DNA of 64,000 bases, from the NCBI GenBank assembly GCA_010909165.1, contig MU008200.1, positions 310,001 through 374,000 on the forward strand, written 5' to 3'. Below the pieces are notes generated by a model, which saw nothing but the letters and a program-made list of their open reading frames with translations, was not told the DNA's origin and made no database searches. Each line of letters starts with the position of its first letter. The first letter of the stretch is position 1. Shown piece by piece: positions 43,965 through 56,084 of this stretch. A program made the translations under genes and the position numbers. This stretch comes from Anthoceros angustus (Eukaryota; Streptophyta; Anthocerotopsida; Anthocerotales; Anthocerotaceae).

Positions 43965-44235
43965 TGCTGCTAAGGCAGGACCTGCAATTGTGTTGTGTCG
44001 TTGTAGGTCGAGAATTGGTAATTTTTCGGGGCAGTGCACGAGGTGCAGCTGCTGTGGAGGGAGAGTAGAGGGCGCCTTGCTTGTTTAGAAGGCTGAGGTA
44101 TTGTGTCACTGCAGGTAGCGATTGTTTCCCCAGAACCCGATCGTTCACACAAGTCTCATGGGACGAAACCCAACGTACAAGCGACAGTGGGATAAGTGTG
44201 GCCGCTAGAGGGGGAAGCCTCGGAAGCCCCGGGGT
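43965..44235 (+). repeat. Partial LTR of gypsy D type, plus orientation
   Basis: The segment with CAGGACCTGCAATTGTGTTG, GAGAGTAGAGGGCGCCTTGC and CTCATGGGACGAAACCCAAC is the reverse complement of parts of 50290-50560 and 53620-53880, so it is a third, plus-strand copy of that LTR's 3' part. It lies directly after the coiled-coil ORF, suggesting that ORF and gypsy D LTR belong to related elements. Confidence 0.7.
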
Positions 44236-44332
44236 TTTCCCTCCCACAACCACCTTACTTGTAGGAGGCTTCCCTCCTACCGTTCCATTAGTAGGAGGTA
44301 AATCTCCTACTTCTTCACACTTACCTGTGGAC

Positions 44333-45600
44333 TTAGGTAGCTCCACAGCTTTCCCTCCGGGGGCTTCTCCCCTTCCTTCTTGTCCTCCTTCCGAGGGAGA
44401 CGAATTTCCCTCGGCCGCTATAGTGCCTACACCTTGTAGGTGCACTCGTAGGATTAGGCCTACCTCCCTCTTCCTTGTCCGATGCTCCCATTAAGGAAGG
44501 TCCTACCGGGGTGGTCCCGGGTGCTTCTTCACTCGCTTGCCGGGCTATGTTCAATACAGCCTGTCTCTCCTCATACCATCCGGCCACTTCAGCCTCCAAA
44601 GCTGCCATGCCCTCAGGCGTTAGGATGGCCAGATCCGTTTCCTCTTCCTCCTCATTCTATCTTTCCTCAATGGTTTCTAGGAGGTTGTTGTAGTAATTGG
44701 GCAGAGTTATTGGCCACTCTGCCACTTTCCCTCTTCTGTGCGTCCATGATTCTAACTCGTAGTGGGTTGACGAGTTCCTCCCACTCAGCCATATTTGCCA
44801 CCTTCATTACAGCGGTCTCTCTTTCGATCTCCGCCCTTTCCAGTTCCAAGGTGAGCTTCCCAATCTCCTCATCTTTTTGCTTGGCATCTGTTACCAAGCC
44901 CTTTACTGCTATTGTTGTGGCTCTAGCTTGTTCCTCATTGAGGGCTTGTACTGCCTTCAAGGTATGTCGGACCGTCAACACTTCCTTCCTGCAGTTCCTG
45001 GCCTCCGTCCCCTAGGCGTTGGCAAGGTTATTCAATTGCTGTCGCTGCTGGTCCAGGAGTTCCCTCGTGATGTGGAGCTCCTCTCTGAGTCCTCTAGCGA
45101 CATTGTCCCACTCCTGCTTCTCGCTTGCTAGGCCATCGGATTTCCCTTTGTAATACTCCTTTCGCTTGTCCATGGCCAGCAATCTCTTCTGTAGGAGGTC
45201 CTTCTCATCCTCAAGGTCCTTTCGGGCCTTGCTAGCTGTGGTAGTAACTGCCTCCTTCTCTCTGTTCGCTTCTCTTACCCTCTCTAGGGCCGTTCTCAAA
45301 TGCTCCTCCGCCTGATTTTTGGCGGTTTCCATCTCTTCAGCCTTCTTGGCTGAATTGGCCTCCCTCCCCAAGACTTGGTCTATCATTTTCCACACATTCA
45401 CCAACTTCGTGGTGATTCTATCTCACTCCTTGGCCAAGTCTAGGATAGAGTGTTGCTTCTCGGAGGTTGTCTTCAAGGCTCCCTTGAGCTTCTTCTCCGC
45501 ATCCTGCAATTCTTTCTTCACATCCCAAAGTTCAACACGAACTTCGGCCGTTTCTCTCAAACTGCACAAAGGGAAATTGAACAGCTTGCATCCTTACATG
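44333..45600 (-). pseudogene. Second coiled-coil gag-like ORF
   Basis: Minus frames 45404-45012 (KNQAEEHLRTALERVREANR, KDLLQKRLLAMDKRKEYYKG, TRELLDQQRQQLNNLANA), 44981-44667 (DEEIGKLTLELERAEIERET) and 44608-44333 together give an extended heptad-rich coiled coil. Different in sequence from the ORF at 41-44 kb but similar in character. No catalytic motif. Probably a gag-like structural protein of another element. Confidence 0.55.
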
Positions 45601-45839
45601 ATCTTGTAGGGCCTGCAGAAGCGTTGTGATTAGTTGTACAGATCATTTAGAAATCATTGATCTGTAGCACACAAATCCATAGGTGCAGGATTAGATCAAC
45701 GCACATGCTCCAAACTTGGAATGAATACCCTAGTCTCCTTTTCCAGACTAGAGTACATATTATGCCTGTAACAGAAAGAGGTATTAGTAGTGGTTTCGGC
45801 ATAGATTTCTCTTGGTTGGAGTGGGTAACACGGCCAACT

Positions 45840-46480
45840 GTTAGGAAAGCTAAGATGGGTGATGCAGCTTCCTCTTCTGGTGGAATCTCAAATGACAGTT
45901 TTAAGGAAAAGGATAGATTCGGAGGGCATGACTACAATATCTGGGTCATGAGGATGAAGGGAGCACTCCAGGCTAAAAAGCTTTGGAAGGTAGCGAGATG
46001 GAGCATCGAGGCTCGGGAGGATCAGGATGCATGGTCAGTCAAGAATGACGCAGCCTTGTATCTGCTCCGAAGTGGCCTAACATCAGACATGTTGAGGCAA
46101 ATTGTCGGAGCTAACACTGCAGCAGATGTGTGGAATCGTCTCCGGGATCTGTACTCCGGCTCCAACACCACAAGCCAGATGACTGCTCTTAAGAATCTCC
46201 ACAACCTCAAAATGAAGGAAGGGGAGTCAATAGAAAAACATATAGGCAACTTCAGGACCCTAGTTTCAAAGCTAGAAAGCTCCTTTAGGGAACCCTTGAA
46301 GGATGAGCTATACGTTATGTACCTACTGCTCTCCTTGCCTGCCTCCTGGTCACACTTTGTGACGTCTTACAATACCTCTCAGATGCAAGCTAAGAAATTG
46401 GCTAAGGTAGCCAATGTCAAACTGTGGAATGCAAAAGTTTGGGCAACCAGCCCAAAAGAGCCAGAGGAAGCACGAACTTG
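45840..46480 (+). pseudogene. Copia gag (UBN2-type)
   Basis: The frame from 45657 to 46481 contains, from ATG 45855, MGDAASSSGG..FGGHDYNIWVMRMKGALQAK, LRQIVGANTAADVWNRLRDL, NLHNLKMKEGESIEKHIGNF and LLLSLPASWSHFVTSYNTSQ. This is the standard copia gag helical domain (W-x-M...A-x-D-x-W-x-x-L...LP-x-S-W). It ends before a zinc knuckle. The rest of the element is absent: after 46481 only non-coding sequence follows. One of the few uninterrupted frames among the elements. Upstream leader or LTR (45600-45840) has no clear primer site. Confidence 0.85.
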
Positions 46481-46481
46481 A

Positions 46482-47008
46482 TTTTTTTTGGCTGAAAACG
46501 ATTGAAGAGGATCATGCTGGAAATTTTCAGGAAACCTTGGAGTTGGAGCTGTAGGAAGGCATAGAGGATATCGCAGGGAAAAGAAACGTGTCAGAATAGC
46601 CCCTAGGCGAGAGAGGAAGGCAGCCCAAGGGCGGTGGTGTGAGACTCACCGTGAGGCTCACACTCTGCCATTGAAGGGAAGAGCAGACTACCACGGTAGG
46701 CGGCAGCCATGATGGTGACAAGATCTCGGCCAGAAAAGGAAATTAGTCTAGGGGGGGATATCCACTATATATGCTCACTAATAGAGGAATAGATAAATAG
46801 GATTAATTGATTGGGGTCGCGAATAGGGTAGGAAAATAGGTAATTTAGGCAGGCTTAGGTATTTTAGGATGTTGAACCAAATCTAGGGTTAGGAACTCTC
46901 CACGTGGCAGACATCCAAGAGGGCAAAGTGCAGTTTTGGGCAGCGCTACCTTCACTTCGTGAAGAGCTGGAGTTGGAGCGTAAGAGTAAAGAGCAGAAGG
47001 AAGGACGG
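46482..47008. other. Unassigned leader-like stretch
   Basis: Contains one CCACGGTAGG palindrome unit (46688-46702) and a TATA-like CACTATATATGCTC (about 46765). 46900-47050 resembles 40830-41050. No gene. Possibly an LTR/leader of the coiled-coil family. Confidence 0.4.
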
Positions 47009-48700
47009 CTACCATCGCTGCGAGAAAAGGAAGCCGCCGTCGCCACGAGCGAGAAGGGACTTGTCTTGGTCTACCTCTATCCCTCGTGCTGATACCCGAT
47101 GCCCCAGCAAGATTCCCTTCGTCATTCCAAAGTAACATTTCTCCGGGTGCAGGCACAGTTGAGTCTCCCTACAGCGTTCCAAACACTTCCGTAGGTGGCC
47201 GATGTGCTTGTCCTCCTCTCCATGCACACAGAAGTCATCCAAGAACACCTCCATGAAATCCCTCAGGAATTCCCGAAAAACGTTGGTCACCATTCGCATG
47301 AACGATCATGGCCCTCCCGTCATCCCAAAAGCGCTCCTATTGTAGGCCAACGTTCCCCATTCCGTCGTGAATGTGGTTTTGTCCCAGTCCGACTCCCTTA
47401 GGTGCAGTTGGTTGTATCCAGAGTATCCGTCCAGAAAGGAGTAGGTACTTCGGCCCGCCACCTTGTCCAATATATCATCTACGAAGGGCATGGTCCTTCC
47501 TGGTGGCGGTGTTGAGCTTCCTCCAATCCTGGCAAACTCTAATCTGTCCAGGCTGCTTCTTGGGTACCACTACAATAGGTGCGACCCACTCACTGTTCAC
47601 AATTGGAAAGATGATGTTCGCCTCCAAATACTTGTCCAGGACCTCCTTCACTTTCAGCGAGTGTTTGGGGTTCAGCTTGTACTGGCGAATCCGGACGGGC
47701 AACGCACCCGGCTTCAAGTCTATCCGGTGTTCTCCCCATTGTTTCGAGATACCCTTCATGTCCATGACCTTGAAAGCAAATACTTCGCTGAGTTCCCCCA
47801 ACAGCTGTATGAGCTCCTGCCTCAATTCTTTTGGCATCCCCTTCTTGAGCTTTAAGGACTTGCCCGGTCGTACCTCCACATCTTCTACGTCGTCCGGGTT
47901 GACTGTCTCCCGCTCCCGCACAGCCTCGCTACGCCCAAATCCCTCGTCCTCCACCCGAGCATCATCTTCGCGCATCCCCCACTCCCGGAAAAGTTCGTCC
48001 GAGGTGAAGCGGGTCACTTCTTCAGCCTCCGCCGTTTCGTCATCCGCGGAAACCTCCTCTCCTTTACCGTCCTCCGACGCCTGGCTCATCACGGCGTCCA
48101 CCCGAAAGCAGTCGACGACCTCCGCTCCAAAGGCATCCCTCCGATAGTCCATCTCCTCCTTAGACCACGAAATTTTGGGGAAAGGATAGGCTTTGTTCAT
48201 ATCCTCTCGTTCGTCGTCAACACTATTCTCGGCAGAGGTGTACCCCTCAGTAGTGCTCACAGTCTTCCCACAGTACGTGTCCTTGCTCCAGGTGATCGCC
48301 ACCCGTCCTTCCCTTACCTTCGGATCCCAATCCACTGGTTTAAAGTGGATTTTCTTCCTGCCGAAGTGTAACTTCGTTTGGGCGAGACCGAGCCAGGGAC
48401 GTCCCAACAACACCTCATAACCCAAGGGTCCTGCGGGGCTTGATGACCACGAAATCCAGCATGTATGGTTCTTGGCTTGAATTTCGGACAGCTCTCCTGC
48501 CGGCGCGCGTCTTGACATGTCCGCCATCCTCAGAGTTTTGGTTGAGGTTCGAACGCAGTGAACCCCAAGCGTCGAGCCGTGGCCTCCGTGATGAGGTTGA
48601 CCCCCGAACCCGTATCTAGGGGCACGTTCTTGATGACGCATCCTGCGATTTCTACCTGAACCACTGGCGCTCCTGGGTCCGTGTGGGATACTACTCTTAC
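47009..48700 (-). pseudogene. Gypsy D protease end and reverse transcriptase
   Basis: A 388-codon minus frame (48641-47475) reads a protease end (GYEVLLGRPWLGLAQTKLHF, about 48430-48370), a long acidic linker, and RT start (DKYLEANIIFPIVNSEWVAP, IRVCQDWRKLN; 47640-47510). It continues in other frames: MPFVDDILDKVAGRSTYSFL, FTTEWGTLAYNRSAFGM (47491-47310) and catalytic VFLDDFCVHG (about 47250-47220), to LLGHRVSARGIEVDQDK (about 47100). FLDDF in place of YxDD is usual for this gypsy type. Homology ends near 47055, where a different sequence abuts: RNase H and integrase are missing. Confidence 0.88.
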
Positions 48701-49600
48701 CTCCACCGAGTTGGTCTTACGGGCGGGGGTGCCTCGTCGTGGCTGCGTGTCCTTGATGGCTCGCTGGACCTCCTGCCAGGTTATACCTTAGCAGCTGTCG
48801 AAACGATACTAGGTGCTGTTGGTTCATCATTAGGTCCGCCACTTTGAATGGTTTGGGGGACTCCGTAGGCATGCCGTGTGTTCGCTGCAAACCCCCGAGC
48901 TCTCCACCACCGCCCCGCTGTGGCCGGACCATCTCCGGATCCTGTCGGATTTCTTCCTGTAGCATCTCCGTTACCTCCCGGACCACATCCGGCGGAAATT
49001 GGGGCGATATCTTGGGTGGGTCCGTGCTTCCTTTCCCGTCTTGGGGATTTCTCACCGGGTGATTCCTCCGGCAGAGTTGCCCGGTTCAACTCTCCCTCAT
49101 TGGCTGGATCTTCCGCTGCCCTCCCTGCTTGAGTACCCTCCTCCGTATCCGTAGTACTCTCTCCGTTCTTCTTCCTCTTCAGCTGCCTTCTTTCCTTTCT
49201 CTCCCTCCGGCGGCTTCGGGTCGACACCTACAGCGCCTCCGTTACCACCTTCTCTACCTTCGGGACTGTCCCTTCCCGGTCACGCTCCCCCGTCTTCGGC
49301 GTCTCCTCCCACTCCGCCAGTTGTGCGTCTTCAATCTGCAATACAGGCGCAGCCTTGGGGATGGGGGGTGTGGGAAGTCGTGGTTCCCCAGCAGGTGTGG
49401 CGTAGCGCACCATCCTGGTGCGGGGGTTTGGGCACAATGTGCTACCGCCATAACATGTTGCAATCCCCAGGCTCAAAATCTCCATTACCCTGCCTAGTGG
49501 GGTATGGACAGGCATTGGAATAGTGCCCGGGGTTGCCACAATTCCAGCAGACTACGGCCACCCGGAGAATCCCTGGGGGTGCTCCCATACGATGTTGCAT
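48701..49600 (-). pseudogene. Gypsy D gag-protease linker
   Basis: Pro/Glu/Arg-rich low-complexity minus frames (49227-48781, 49539-49228) join the nucleocapsid part (49607 on) with the protease. The active-site Asp region should lie near 48600, but it is frame-shifted (VNLITEATARRLGVHC is legible in pieces). No independent gene. Confidence 0.5.
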
Positions 49601-49606
49601 CGGGGG

Positions 49607-50285
49607 TCAGGGCAGGGACGGACCCCCCGCAGAGGGATACATTGTCTTTGGATATCGCGGCCCCTGAGGTGCTTCCTGCACTTGATAGGCATCCTCCCAT
49701 TGCTCCTCTAACTCTTCTTCATACTCATACTCCACTTGGTTCAAGGGTCTTGAGGGACAGTTAGCCTTCGAGTGCCCATGTTGGTGGCATACTGCACACC
49801 ATAAGTGGGTCCTGACCGTGGTGGCCGCCTTCCGCCTCTCCCGATCCTTTACCTGATTGATCGTTAGCTCTTCTACCTTCTTCATTACCCGCTCCAAGTC
49901 CTCCCTCAAGCCAACTACTTCCTTTAAGGGGGCCGGATCCGCTGGAGCCTCCTGCATCGGAGCGGGCATCACGACCTCCTTCTTCCCGCCTTTCCGTTTC
50001 ACCACGGGCTTCTTCTTTTTGTTTTTCCGACGGAGTTCCTCCTCCTCCGTAGAGGCTTCTAACTCCACCTCTAAGATCTCCTCCTCCTCCTCCGAAGAAA
50101 CCTCGGTCTCCTCACCTTCCTCTTCCGAGGGTTTCTCTTCTTCGAACTCCGAGCCCCTTCTCTTCTTCTTCTTCTTTCCCCTTGGGTAGTTTTCGTTCTT
50201 CGTTGGTGCATTGATTCCTCGTAGTTCTCGGCCGCCCGAACCGCCTTGCTCACATCTTTCTCGGCCAGCAACAGAACATGCTTGG
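49607..50285 (-). pseudogene. Gypsy D gag C-terminus with CCHC knuckle
   Basis: Minus frame with an acidic stretch (EEEEILEVELEASTEEEELR), a Lys run, a helix (LREDLERVMKKVEELTINQV) and a perfect CCHC knuckle CAVCHQHGHSKANC (about 49800-49755), then an acidic tail. The LTR at 50290 runs directly into this gag end, so the N-terminal capsid part is deleted in this copy; it is kept at 52858-52235. Confidence 0.8.
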
Positions 50286-50287
50286 CC

Positions 50288-51055
50288 ATTGTGGGAGGAA
50301 AACCGGGGCTTAGGCTTCCTCCTAAGCGGCCACACTTGTCGCCAAACCCGTGCGTTGGGTTTGTCCCATGAGACTCGTGTGAAAGTTCGAGGTCTTGTGA
50401 TGGCCGCTGCTTGCAGTGACACAATTTCAGGCCCTCAGCCAAGGCGCCTCTACTCTCCCTTTCTGGCGTGCACTACTTGCTGCTCAGAAAAATCACCAAT
50501 CCTCGACCTGGCGGCCACACAATTGTAGGTCACCTTATGACGAGCCTATCACAGGCGCCGGACCCCGATCCACACACAATTTCGTCCCTACTTCTGACCA
50601 CTCTTCTCCCTCGGGAGGCGCTCGTTTACTTGCAGTTGGGATTAGTCCCTTAGGCTCTGCACTGTGGCCTTCCACTAGCAGCTACACTTTTAATCCTCTA
50701 CTCATCTTCTCCTCTTCCTCCTATTCTAACCTCAGTTCGGGCTTACTGGATTCGGCTCGCCCTTACGGCACAATTACAGGGTCGGCCTCCACCGGAAGTT
50801 CTTCCTTGGGCAGTTGCTATGTGGTTTGACAGGCAGTGAACCTCCGAGTCTTTCCGTAGTCTACCCTCAAGCCGAGAGTTCACAGGCATTGCCACACCCA
50901 AAGCAAAGCAATTTCCGGCAACCATTCACAAGAACCTTTCGTTTAGGCACTTGCGAGCAAGTCCTCCACCAAGCACTCACCACTGCGACTTCCTCTCTAC
51001 AGTGTTCGTTGGCTCACATGACCGCACGAAATTCCTTACGGGGGCAAGGGCAGTT
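50288..51055 (-). repeat. Gypsy D LTR, copy 2
   Basis: Matches 53611-54420 along most of its length: CCCATGAGACTCGTGTGAAAG, AAGGCGCCTCTACTCTCCCT, CTCATCTTCTCCTCTTCCTC, CCAAGCACTCACCACTGCGA. It stands between two gag segments of the same direction, so either it is the shared LTR of two tandem copies or the 3' LTR of a gag-only deletion derivative. Confidence 0.8.
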
Positions 51056-53590
51056 CCTCCTCCGGCCTCGCCCGCCCGGTGGGCGTGCTCGGAGGAAGCG
51101 GATCGTTCTCCTCTCGTTTGGCCTTCCTCGCTCGCCCAGGGTAGGTTGCTGTCTACCTAGTAGGCGCCTGGAACTCTTGGTAGTCTGCATCCTTTCGGTA
51201 GGGTGGGCCCGTTCCTCCTCCTCTTCGCACGGCTGGACGCCTTGCGTCTCTGGAGGCCAAGGTGAGTCGTCCCTCACCTTCCTCCTCTTTCTTTCCTCCT
51301 GCTCGTGCCGTTTCTCCGACCTTCGGCCTTTCTCCCGTCGCTCCGATCGGGTGGTCACCTTGGCCACCATCAATCCTTCATCTGCGCTCATCTCTCCTTG
51401 TACCTTCCTCCACAATTCACGATGTTGTTGCCTTTGGATTAAAGAAATCATATTCCGCTTCCACCTTTAGCACGGGCGTCGTGGTCACCGTGATCGCGGT
51501 TTCAGGGTTGGGTCGTGCCTCCTCTACCATAGGTTCCGTGAACCGGACCCCTGGTCGCGTTGTGCCACTCGCGCCACTCCCGAACACCTGGGATCCCCCA
51601 TCTTATGCCCCAATTCCTTGCATACCTGACAAAAGGGCACATAACCCACTTGCTTCCGAGGTTCTGGGCATTCGTTTGAGTAGTGACACGGTGCTCGCAA
51701 TTATAACATCCTGTGGAATCGCCGGCCTCATGAATCCGGTCTCCATGGTCTGGCGATGTCGGTCGCGATCCATACCTCGAGGCGGTGTAGCGGTTGGTAA
51801 GTCGCCCTCATTGATTGAGGTGGCCGACTTCCGGTGTTGCACACGTAAGCTTCATCCACATACCAATAATCCTGGCATGACGGTTTCCACATGATTTACC
51901 GCATGGCGTGCGTGTGTGAATACATTCGGTTGGTGTGTCCCGTTTGATGACAAATTGAGCAATACACCATTGTCTCAGGTGAGGAGATCTCGTGAGCTTG
52001 ATTCTTCGCTTTGACCTCTAATTCGGTCAATCTTTTTTTAAAGCCTCCACTTGTCGGCAATTCCACCTCCTGCGGACGTTTCTCCTTCTCCATCCGGACC
52101 GTCTTCCCTTTCTCTCCTTCTCCAGCGCGTTCCGCCTCTTCCTCTCTTTGACCTTCTCCGGGTCCTTCTTCATTCGCGTTCGTAGGCCTTCTCGATTCCT
52201 CATCAGATGTGGAGCTTTCTTGAGTTCATTGTCCTCACTCGAGGATGAGGGCGGTGGAGGAGGGAGGAGGAAGGCGAGAGCTCGATCTCGACCCTTTCCT
52301 CTTCTTATGACTTGCTCTTCTTCCTCCTCCTCCCCAACTCGGCGGACTCCCATTCCTCGGATCGGAGGCTCCAGCGTCTTCGTCCACGTCTGCGGTGTAC
52401 CTCCATTTTTTGACAATCCACTCACAAACCAATCCAGCGCTTGCTCTTGTGAGTACCAGTGGGTGGATCTCCGGCCTCTCGGGTGCACATTTCGGAACTC
52501 GATCCAGATATCCGTAGAATCTCTCCACATAATCAAACAGGGATTCTCTCTTTTTCCTACGGGTCCTCAGCTTTGCCAAAGTATGGTGTGCGTAACTGAG
52601 CCCTCGGAACCGATTCAAGAAGGCTGCTTTGAGAGCTTCCCAATCCGTTGGTGCCACCGTGTTGTAGGTGCGACCATACCATTGTTGCGCATGCCCTCTC
52701 AGCAGTCCAGGAAAGATGCGCAGTCGATCGGCGACTCCATCCTCCAAATTAGCGTGGGAGACGTGCTCAAAAGTTCTCACAAACGCCTCCGCGTCATCTC
52801 CTTCTTTTCTGTGAATTTGGCGTTGTTGGCGGTATGGGCGGCCCTCCTCCAACTCCACTCATGTTGCTCGTCCGGCGTTGCTACTTCATGCTTCTTCTTC
52901 CCTCGGTGGACGAGAGCGGTTGGGATCTTGGTCTTGATCGCGGAGGAGTAGCGACCTCCCTGGCCGTCCCAAAGATCGAGTTGGGCGGTCCGATCGAGGC
53001 GTTCGCCAAATCCTCCGACCAGCGAAACTCCCGCTCACCACCTCGTCGTCATTTATTTGGGTTGGATTCGAGTCTCGCAAGCGTCGTGGAAATTCGCGTC
53101 GCGGAAAGTGAGTCGGCGCTCGGGAGGATGTCTCCTCCTCTCCTCAACACCAACACTTCCTCCACAACCTCCTTCCGGTGATCTCGCTCTTCTTCCTCCT
53201 CCTCCTCTTCTTCCTCCGATCCGTCCTCCGTCGACCACGCTCCTCTGCGTCGTCGCGGCGCCTCTACTCTCCCTCTTCTCCTCTTCTTCCTCGGCGGGTG
53301 GCGGCAGTTTCTTCTCTCAAACGATTCCTCCGTGAGCGCGTAAATCCCTTGCGATGGTGGCGACCTTCACGTCTTCTCCTCGAGATCGTCCCCTACGGAC
53401 ATCGCAAGCATCCTCATGTCCTCCAACCCACGGTTGTTAAGAAGGAAGCAATCACACCCTTTAGTGTCTCATTCACCCCTATGACAACTTAGAGGCGAAT
53501 TCCTTCTTTACAACATATGGTGACCCCTCGGTCCCTTTGACATTACGTGCCTAGCGATGGAAACCACAAAACTTCAAACTTTCAACAACA
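51056..53590 (-). pseudogene. Gypsy D gag
   Basis: Minus order: N-terminal Arg/Ser-rich part (53500-52900), capsid-type domain DAEAFVRTFEHVSHANLEDG, RLRIFPGLLRGHAQQWYGRT, WEALKAAFLNRFRGLSYAHH (52790-52600; the F-P-x-x-L-x-G-x-A-x-x-W-Y hallmark of the retrotransposon gag family), a charged linker, a knuckle CSICHQTGHTNRMY (about 51975-51935; last Cys read as Tyr), a second Cys-rich part (about 51700-51610) and a basic tail to 51056. Broken by frameshifts but continuous in order. Confidence 0.82.
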
Positions 53591-53592
53591 AG

Positions 53593-53608
53593 TCCCGACA
53601 GCGCCAAA
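53593..53608 (-). other. Primer binding region of gypsy D
   Basis: Minus strand TTTTTGGCGCTGTCGGGA directly after the LTR end (CCTACCACA at 53611). The TGGCGC..GTCGGGGA signature is what plant Athila/Tat-type gypsy elements carry at their primer site, which also fits the FLDDF reverse transcriptase. Confidence 0.65.
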
Positions 53609-53610
53609 AA

Positions 53611-54500
53611 TGTGGTAGGAAAACCGGGGCTCGAGGCTTCCCACTCTAAGCGGCCACACTTATCCCACTTGTCGCCCGTCGTTGGGTTTCGTCCCATGAG
53701 ACTTGTGTGAAAGTTCGAGGTCTTGTGATGGCGTCGCTACTGCGGTGACACTTCTCGGCCTTCTAAACAAGCAAGGCGCCTCTACTCTCCCTCTTCTCGG
53801 TGCACCACTTGCCTTTGCTCGAAAAATCACCAATCCTCGACCTACAGCGACACAACACAATTGAGGTCCTGCCTTAGAGCGAGCCTATCACGGGCGCCAG
53901 GGACCCCACTGATCCACACCGCAATTTCGTCCCTACTTCTAAGACCACTCTTCTCCACTCGGGAAGCGCCCTTTTACTTGCAGATTTGGGATTCGTCCCT
54001 TAGGCTCTGCCTGTGGCCTTCCACTAACACCTACACCTCTAATCCTCTACTCATCTTCTCATCCTCTTCCTCCTATTCTAACCTCAGTTCGGGCTTACTG
54101 GCTTCGGCTCGCCCTTACGGCACAACTGCCAGGGGTCGGCCTCCACCAGCAAGTTCTTCCTTGGGCCGGTTGCTATGAGTTTGACACCGGTGAGAACCTC
54201 CGAGTCTTTCCAGTAGTCTACCCTCAAGCCGAGAGTTCCACAGGCATTGCCACACACCCAAAGCAAAGCAATTTCACAGCAACCATTCACAAGGGAGCAA
54301 CTCGTTTAGGCACTTGTGAGCAAGTCCTCCACCAAGCACTCCGACCACCGCGACTTCCTCTCTGCAGGTGCGTTGGCTCACGGCACGAAATTCCTTTACA
54401 AGGCAAAGGACTCGAGTATGGGCGCAAAGGCGTGATACTTTACTTTGTGAAATCCTCCTCCTCTTATAGGAGGCCTTCCACATACAACCTCCCCTTAGGT
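53611..54500 (-). repeat. Gypsy D LTR, copy 1 (5' LTR)
   Basis: Ends (minus) with ..CCACA before the primer region. Contains CCTATAAGAGGAGG (about 54465) as the TATA-like promoter. The outer boundary is approximate because copy 2 ends earlier (about 54420 equivalent). Confidence 0.75.
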
Positions 54501-55400
54501 GACCCTCTGCAGGTCACCTTTTCCAATATTCTATTATTTCCTACACGACATTTAATGCAGCACCTAAGTCTATCGATCCTTGGTAAATTCTATTCTAGTA
54601 ACTTCACCTAAGATCATCCTTAAAGGATGTCAGTCTACACCACCTATCCTTCCCATTCCCCAAAGCTCATTTATGGTCATTGACCATTCACAATCCTTAT
54701 CTTGCTGGGGTGGCGACGTGTTCCTTGTGGGTTGGCTCCCTCGCCCTCCTTTTGCTCCTGTCCCTTCCCCAGATCCTGTCGTCTTCCTGATGTGTGGGGC
54801 AAGTACAATTGCCCTTCCTCCATCTCAGCGGGCGGCGCCACATTCCCCTCATCCAGCAATCGCGCCCCTCCCGCGCGCTCGGGCGCCGCCTCGCTCGCCC
54901 TGGCGCTCCTTTTCAAAGGGCTCTAGCGGTAGTCGGCGAGACTAAAGGGGTAGGTTACCTACCGGTAGTCGACCTTTCTCCCTTCCTTCCTTCTCTCTTC
55001 ACCTGTGATGACTCTTGGGGTTGAGATCCTCTTCGCTCCTTGCCTCCTGTTGTTTGATTTGTCCATACCTATCATGGAGCGTGTCTTCAAAGGATCCTTT
55101 TCCTCCAACGTTGTCACTAACTCCTGCGGGGCCTCATTGCATTCGTCTCCTCTCCTGGCCCCGGTTCCTCCCTTGTCCGCGGGGTGAGGGAATTTCTTAC
55201 CCCTCCCCCTTCCTCGACGGGTCGGACCCCGTCCTTAGTCTCCTTTGGTGGGGTTGTCTCTCCCACCACCTCAGCTGCTCCTCCAGGGGGTATACTACCG
55301 GACCCCCTGGCTCCTTCATCCTCGGCCTCGCGGCCGTCTCTCAGCCAGGCTCTGCGCGTGCCTGCCCTACCGTAGTCAGCGGACTACCGGCGTGGTGTGG
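54501..55400. other. Unassigned GC-rich stretch
   Basis: Overlapping low-complexity frames on both strands; no domain. Contains palindrome units at 54945-54975 and 55375-55465. Probably leader or gag linker of the coiled-coil family, whose gag fragment follows at 55403. Confidence 0.4.
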
Positions 55401-55402
55401 GT

Positions 55403-56080
55403 CTACCGCGGTAGTCGGACTACCGTGGTAGGCTGGTCACCTACCGTGGTAGGTCGACCCCCCAGGAGGGCGGGATGTCCCCCCTCCTTGCTCTCCGCGC
55501 CATCTTCCACTCTTGGTGCCGCGGCCTCTCCTCCTTCCTCTGATTCTTCAGACTCCTCGGAGTCCATGTCGCTCGCGGCCTCATCAAAGTCTGAGGCCTC
55601 CGGTTGCACCTGTTGCAACTCCTTCCTGTCATCATCATGAGGACCTATTGTCCTCCTCTTGGCCAACCGCAACACCTCGTTGTTGGCCTTCAATATCCTG
55701 TTGTGAAGATGGTCGCTCAAAAACGGTGTTCTCATGTCTGTTTTTGCTTCTTTCTTTTGCCATCGTGTGGCCTCCATTTGCAGCCCTCCTGACTGCTCAC
55801 CCTTGAGGAGCATTTTAGCCTCCTCCTCGCGCCCATGCTGGCGCCCTCTTATCCTCTCTCGGATTTCCAGATTGTCCTGCTGCAACTCTTCCTTCACAAC
55901 GCTCCCTTCTTGCTCATTTGGCCTCTCTGCTGGCAACAAGACTTGCTGATCAATCCTTAGGCCGTCTACAACATGCTCACGTCCTCCCCCTTCGACCCAA
56001 GCCGCGTCAACCAACTCCTCGTCAGGAAATCGGTCATCTGTGGCCTCAAGTCGTTCTCGGTTTGAGACGAGAAATAAAAT
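55403..56080 (-). pseudogene. Coiled-coil gag-like fragment (minus)
   Basis: Minus frame 56014-55403: EGSVVKEELQQDNLEIRERI, EAKMLLKGEQSGGLQMEATR, DHLHNRILKANNEVLRLAKR, RTIGPHDDDRKELQQVQPEA, and an acidic tail DFDEAASDMDSEESEES. The second half is nearly the same as 43620-43830 on the plus strand. The first half is the source-type sequence of the cassettes inside copia A. Confidence 0.75.
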
Positions 56081-56084
56081 CAGC

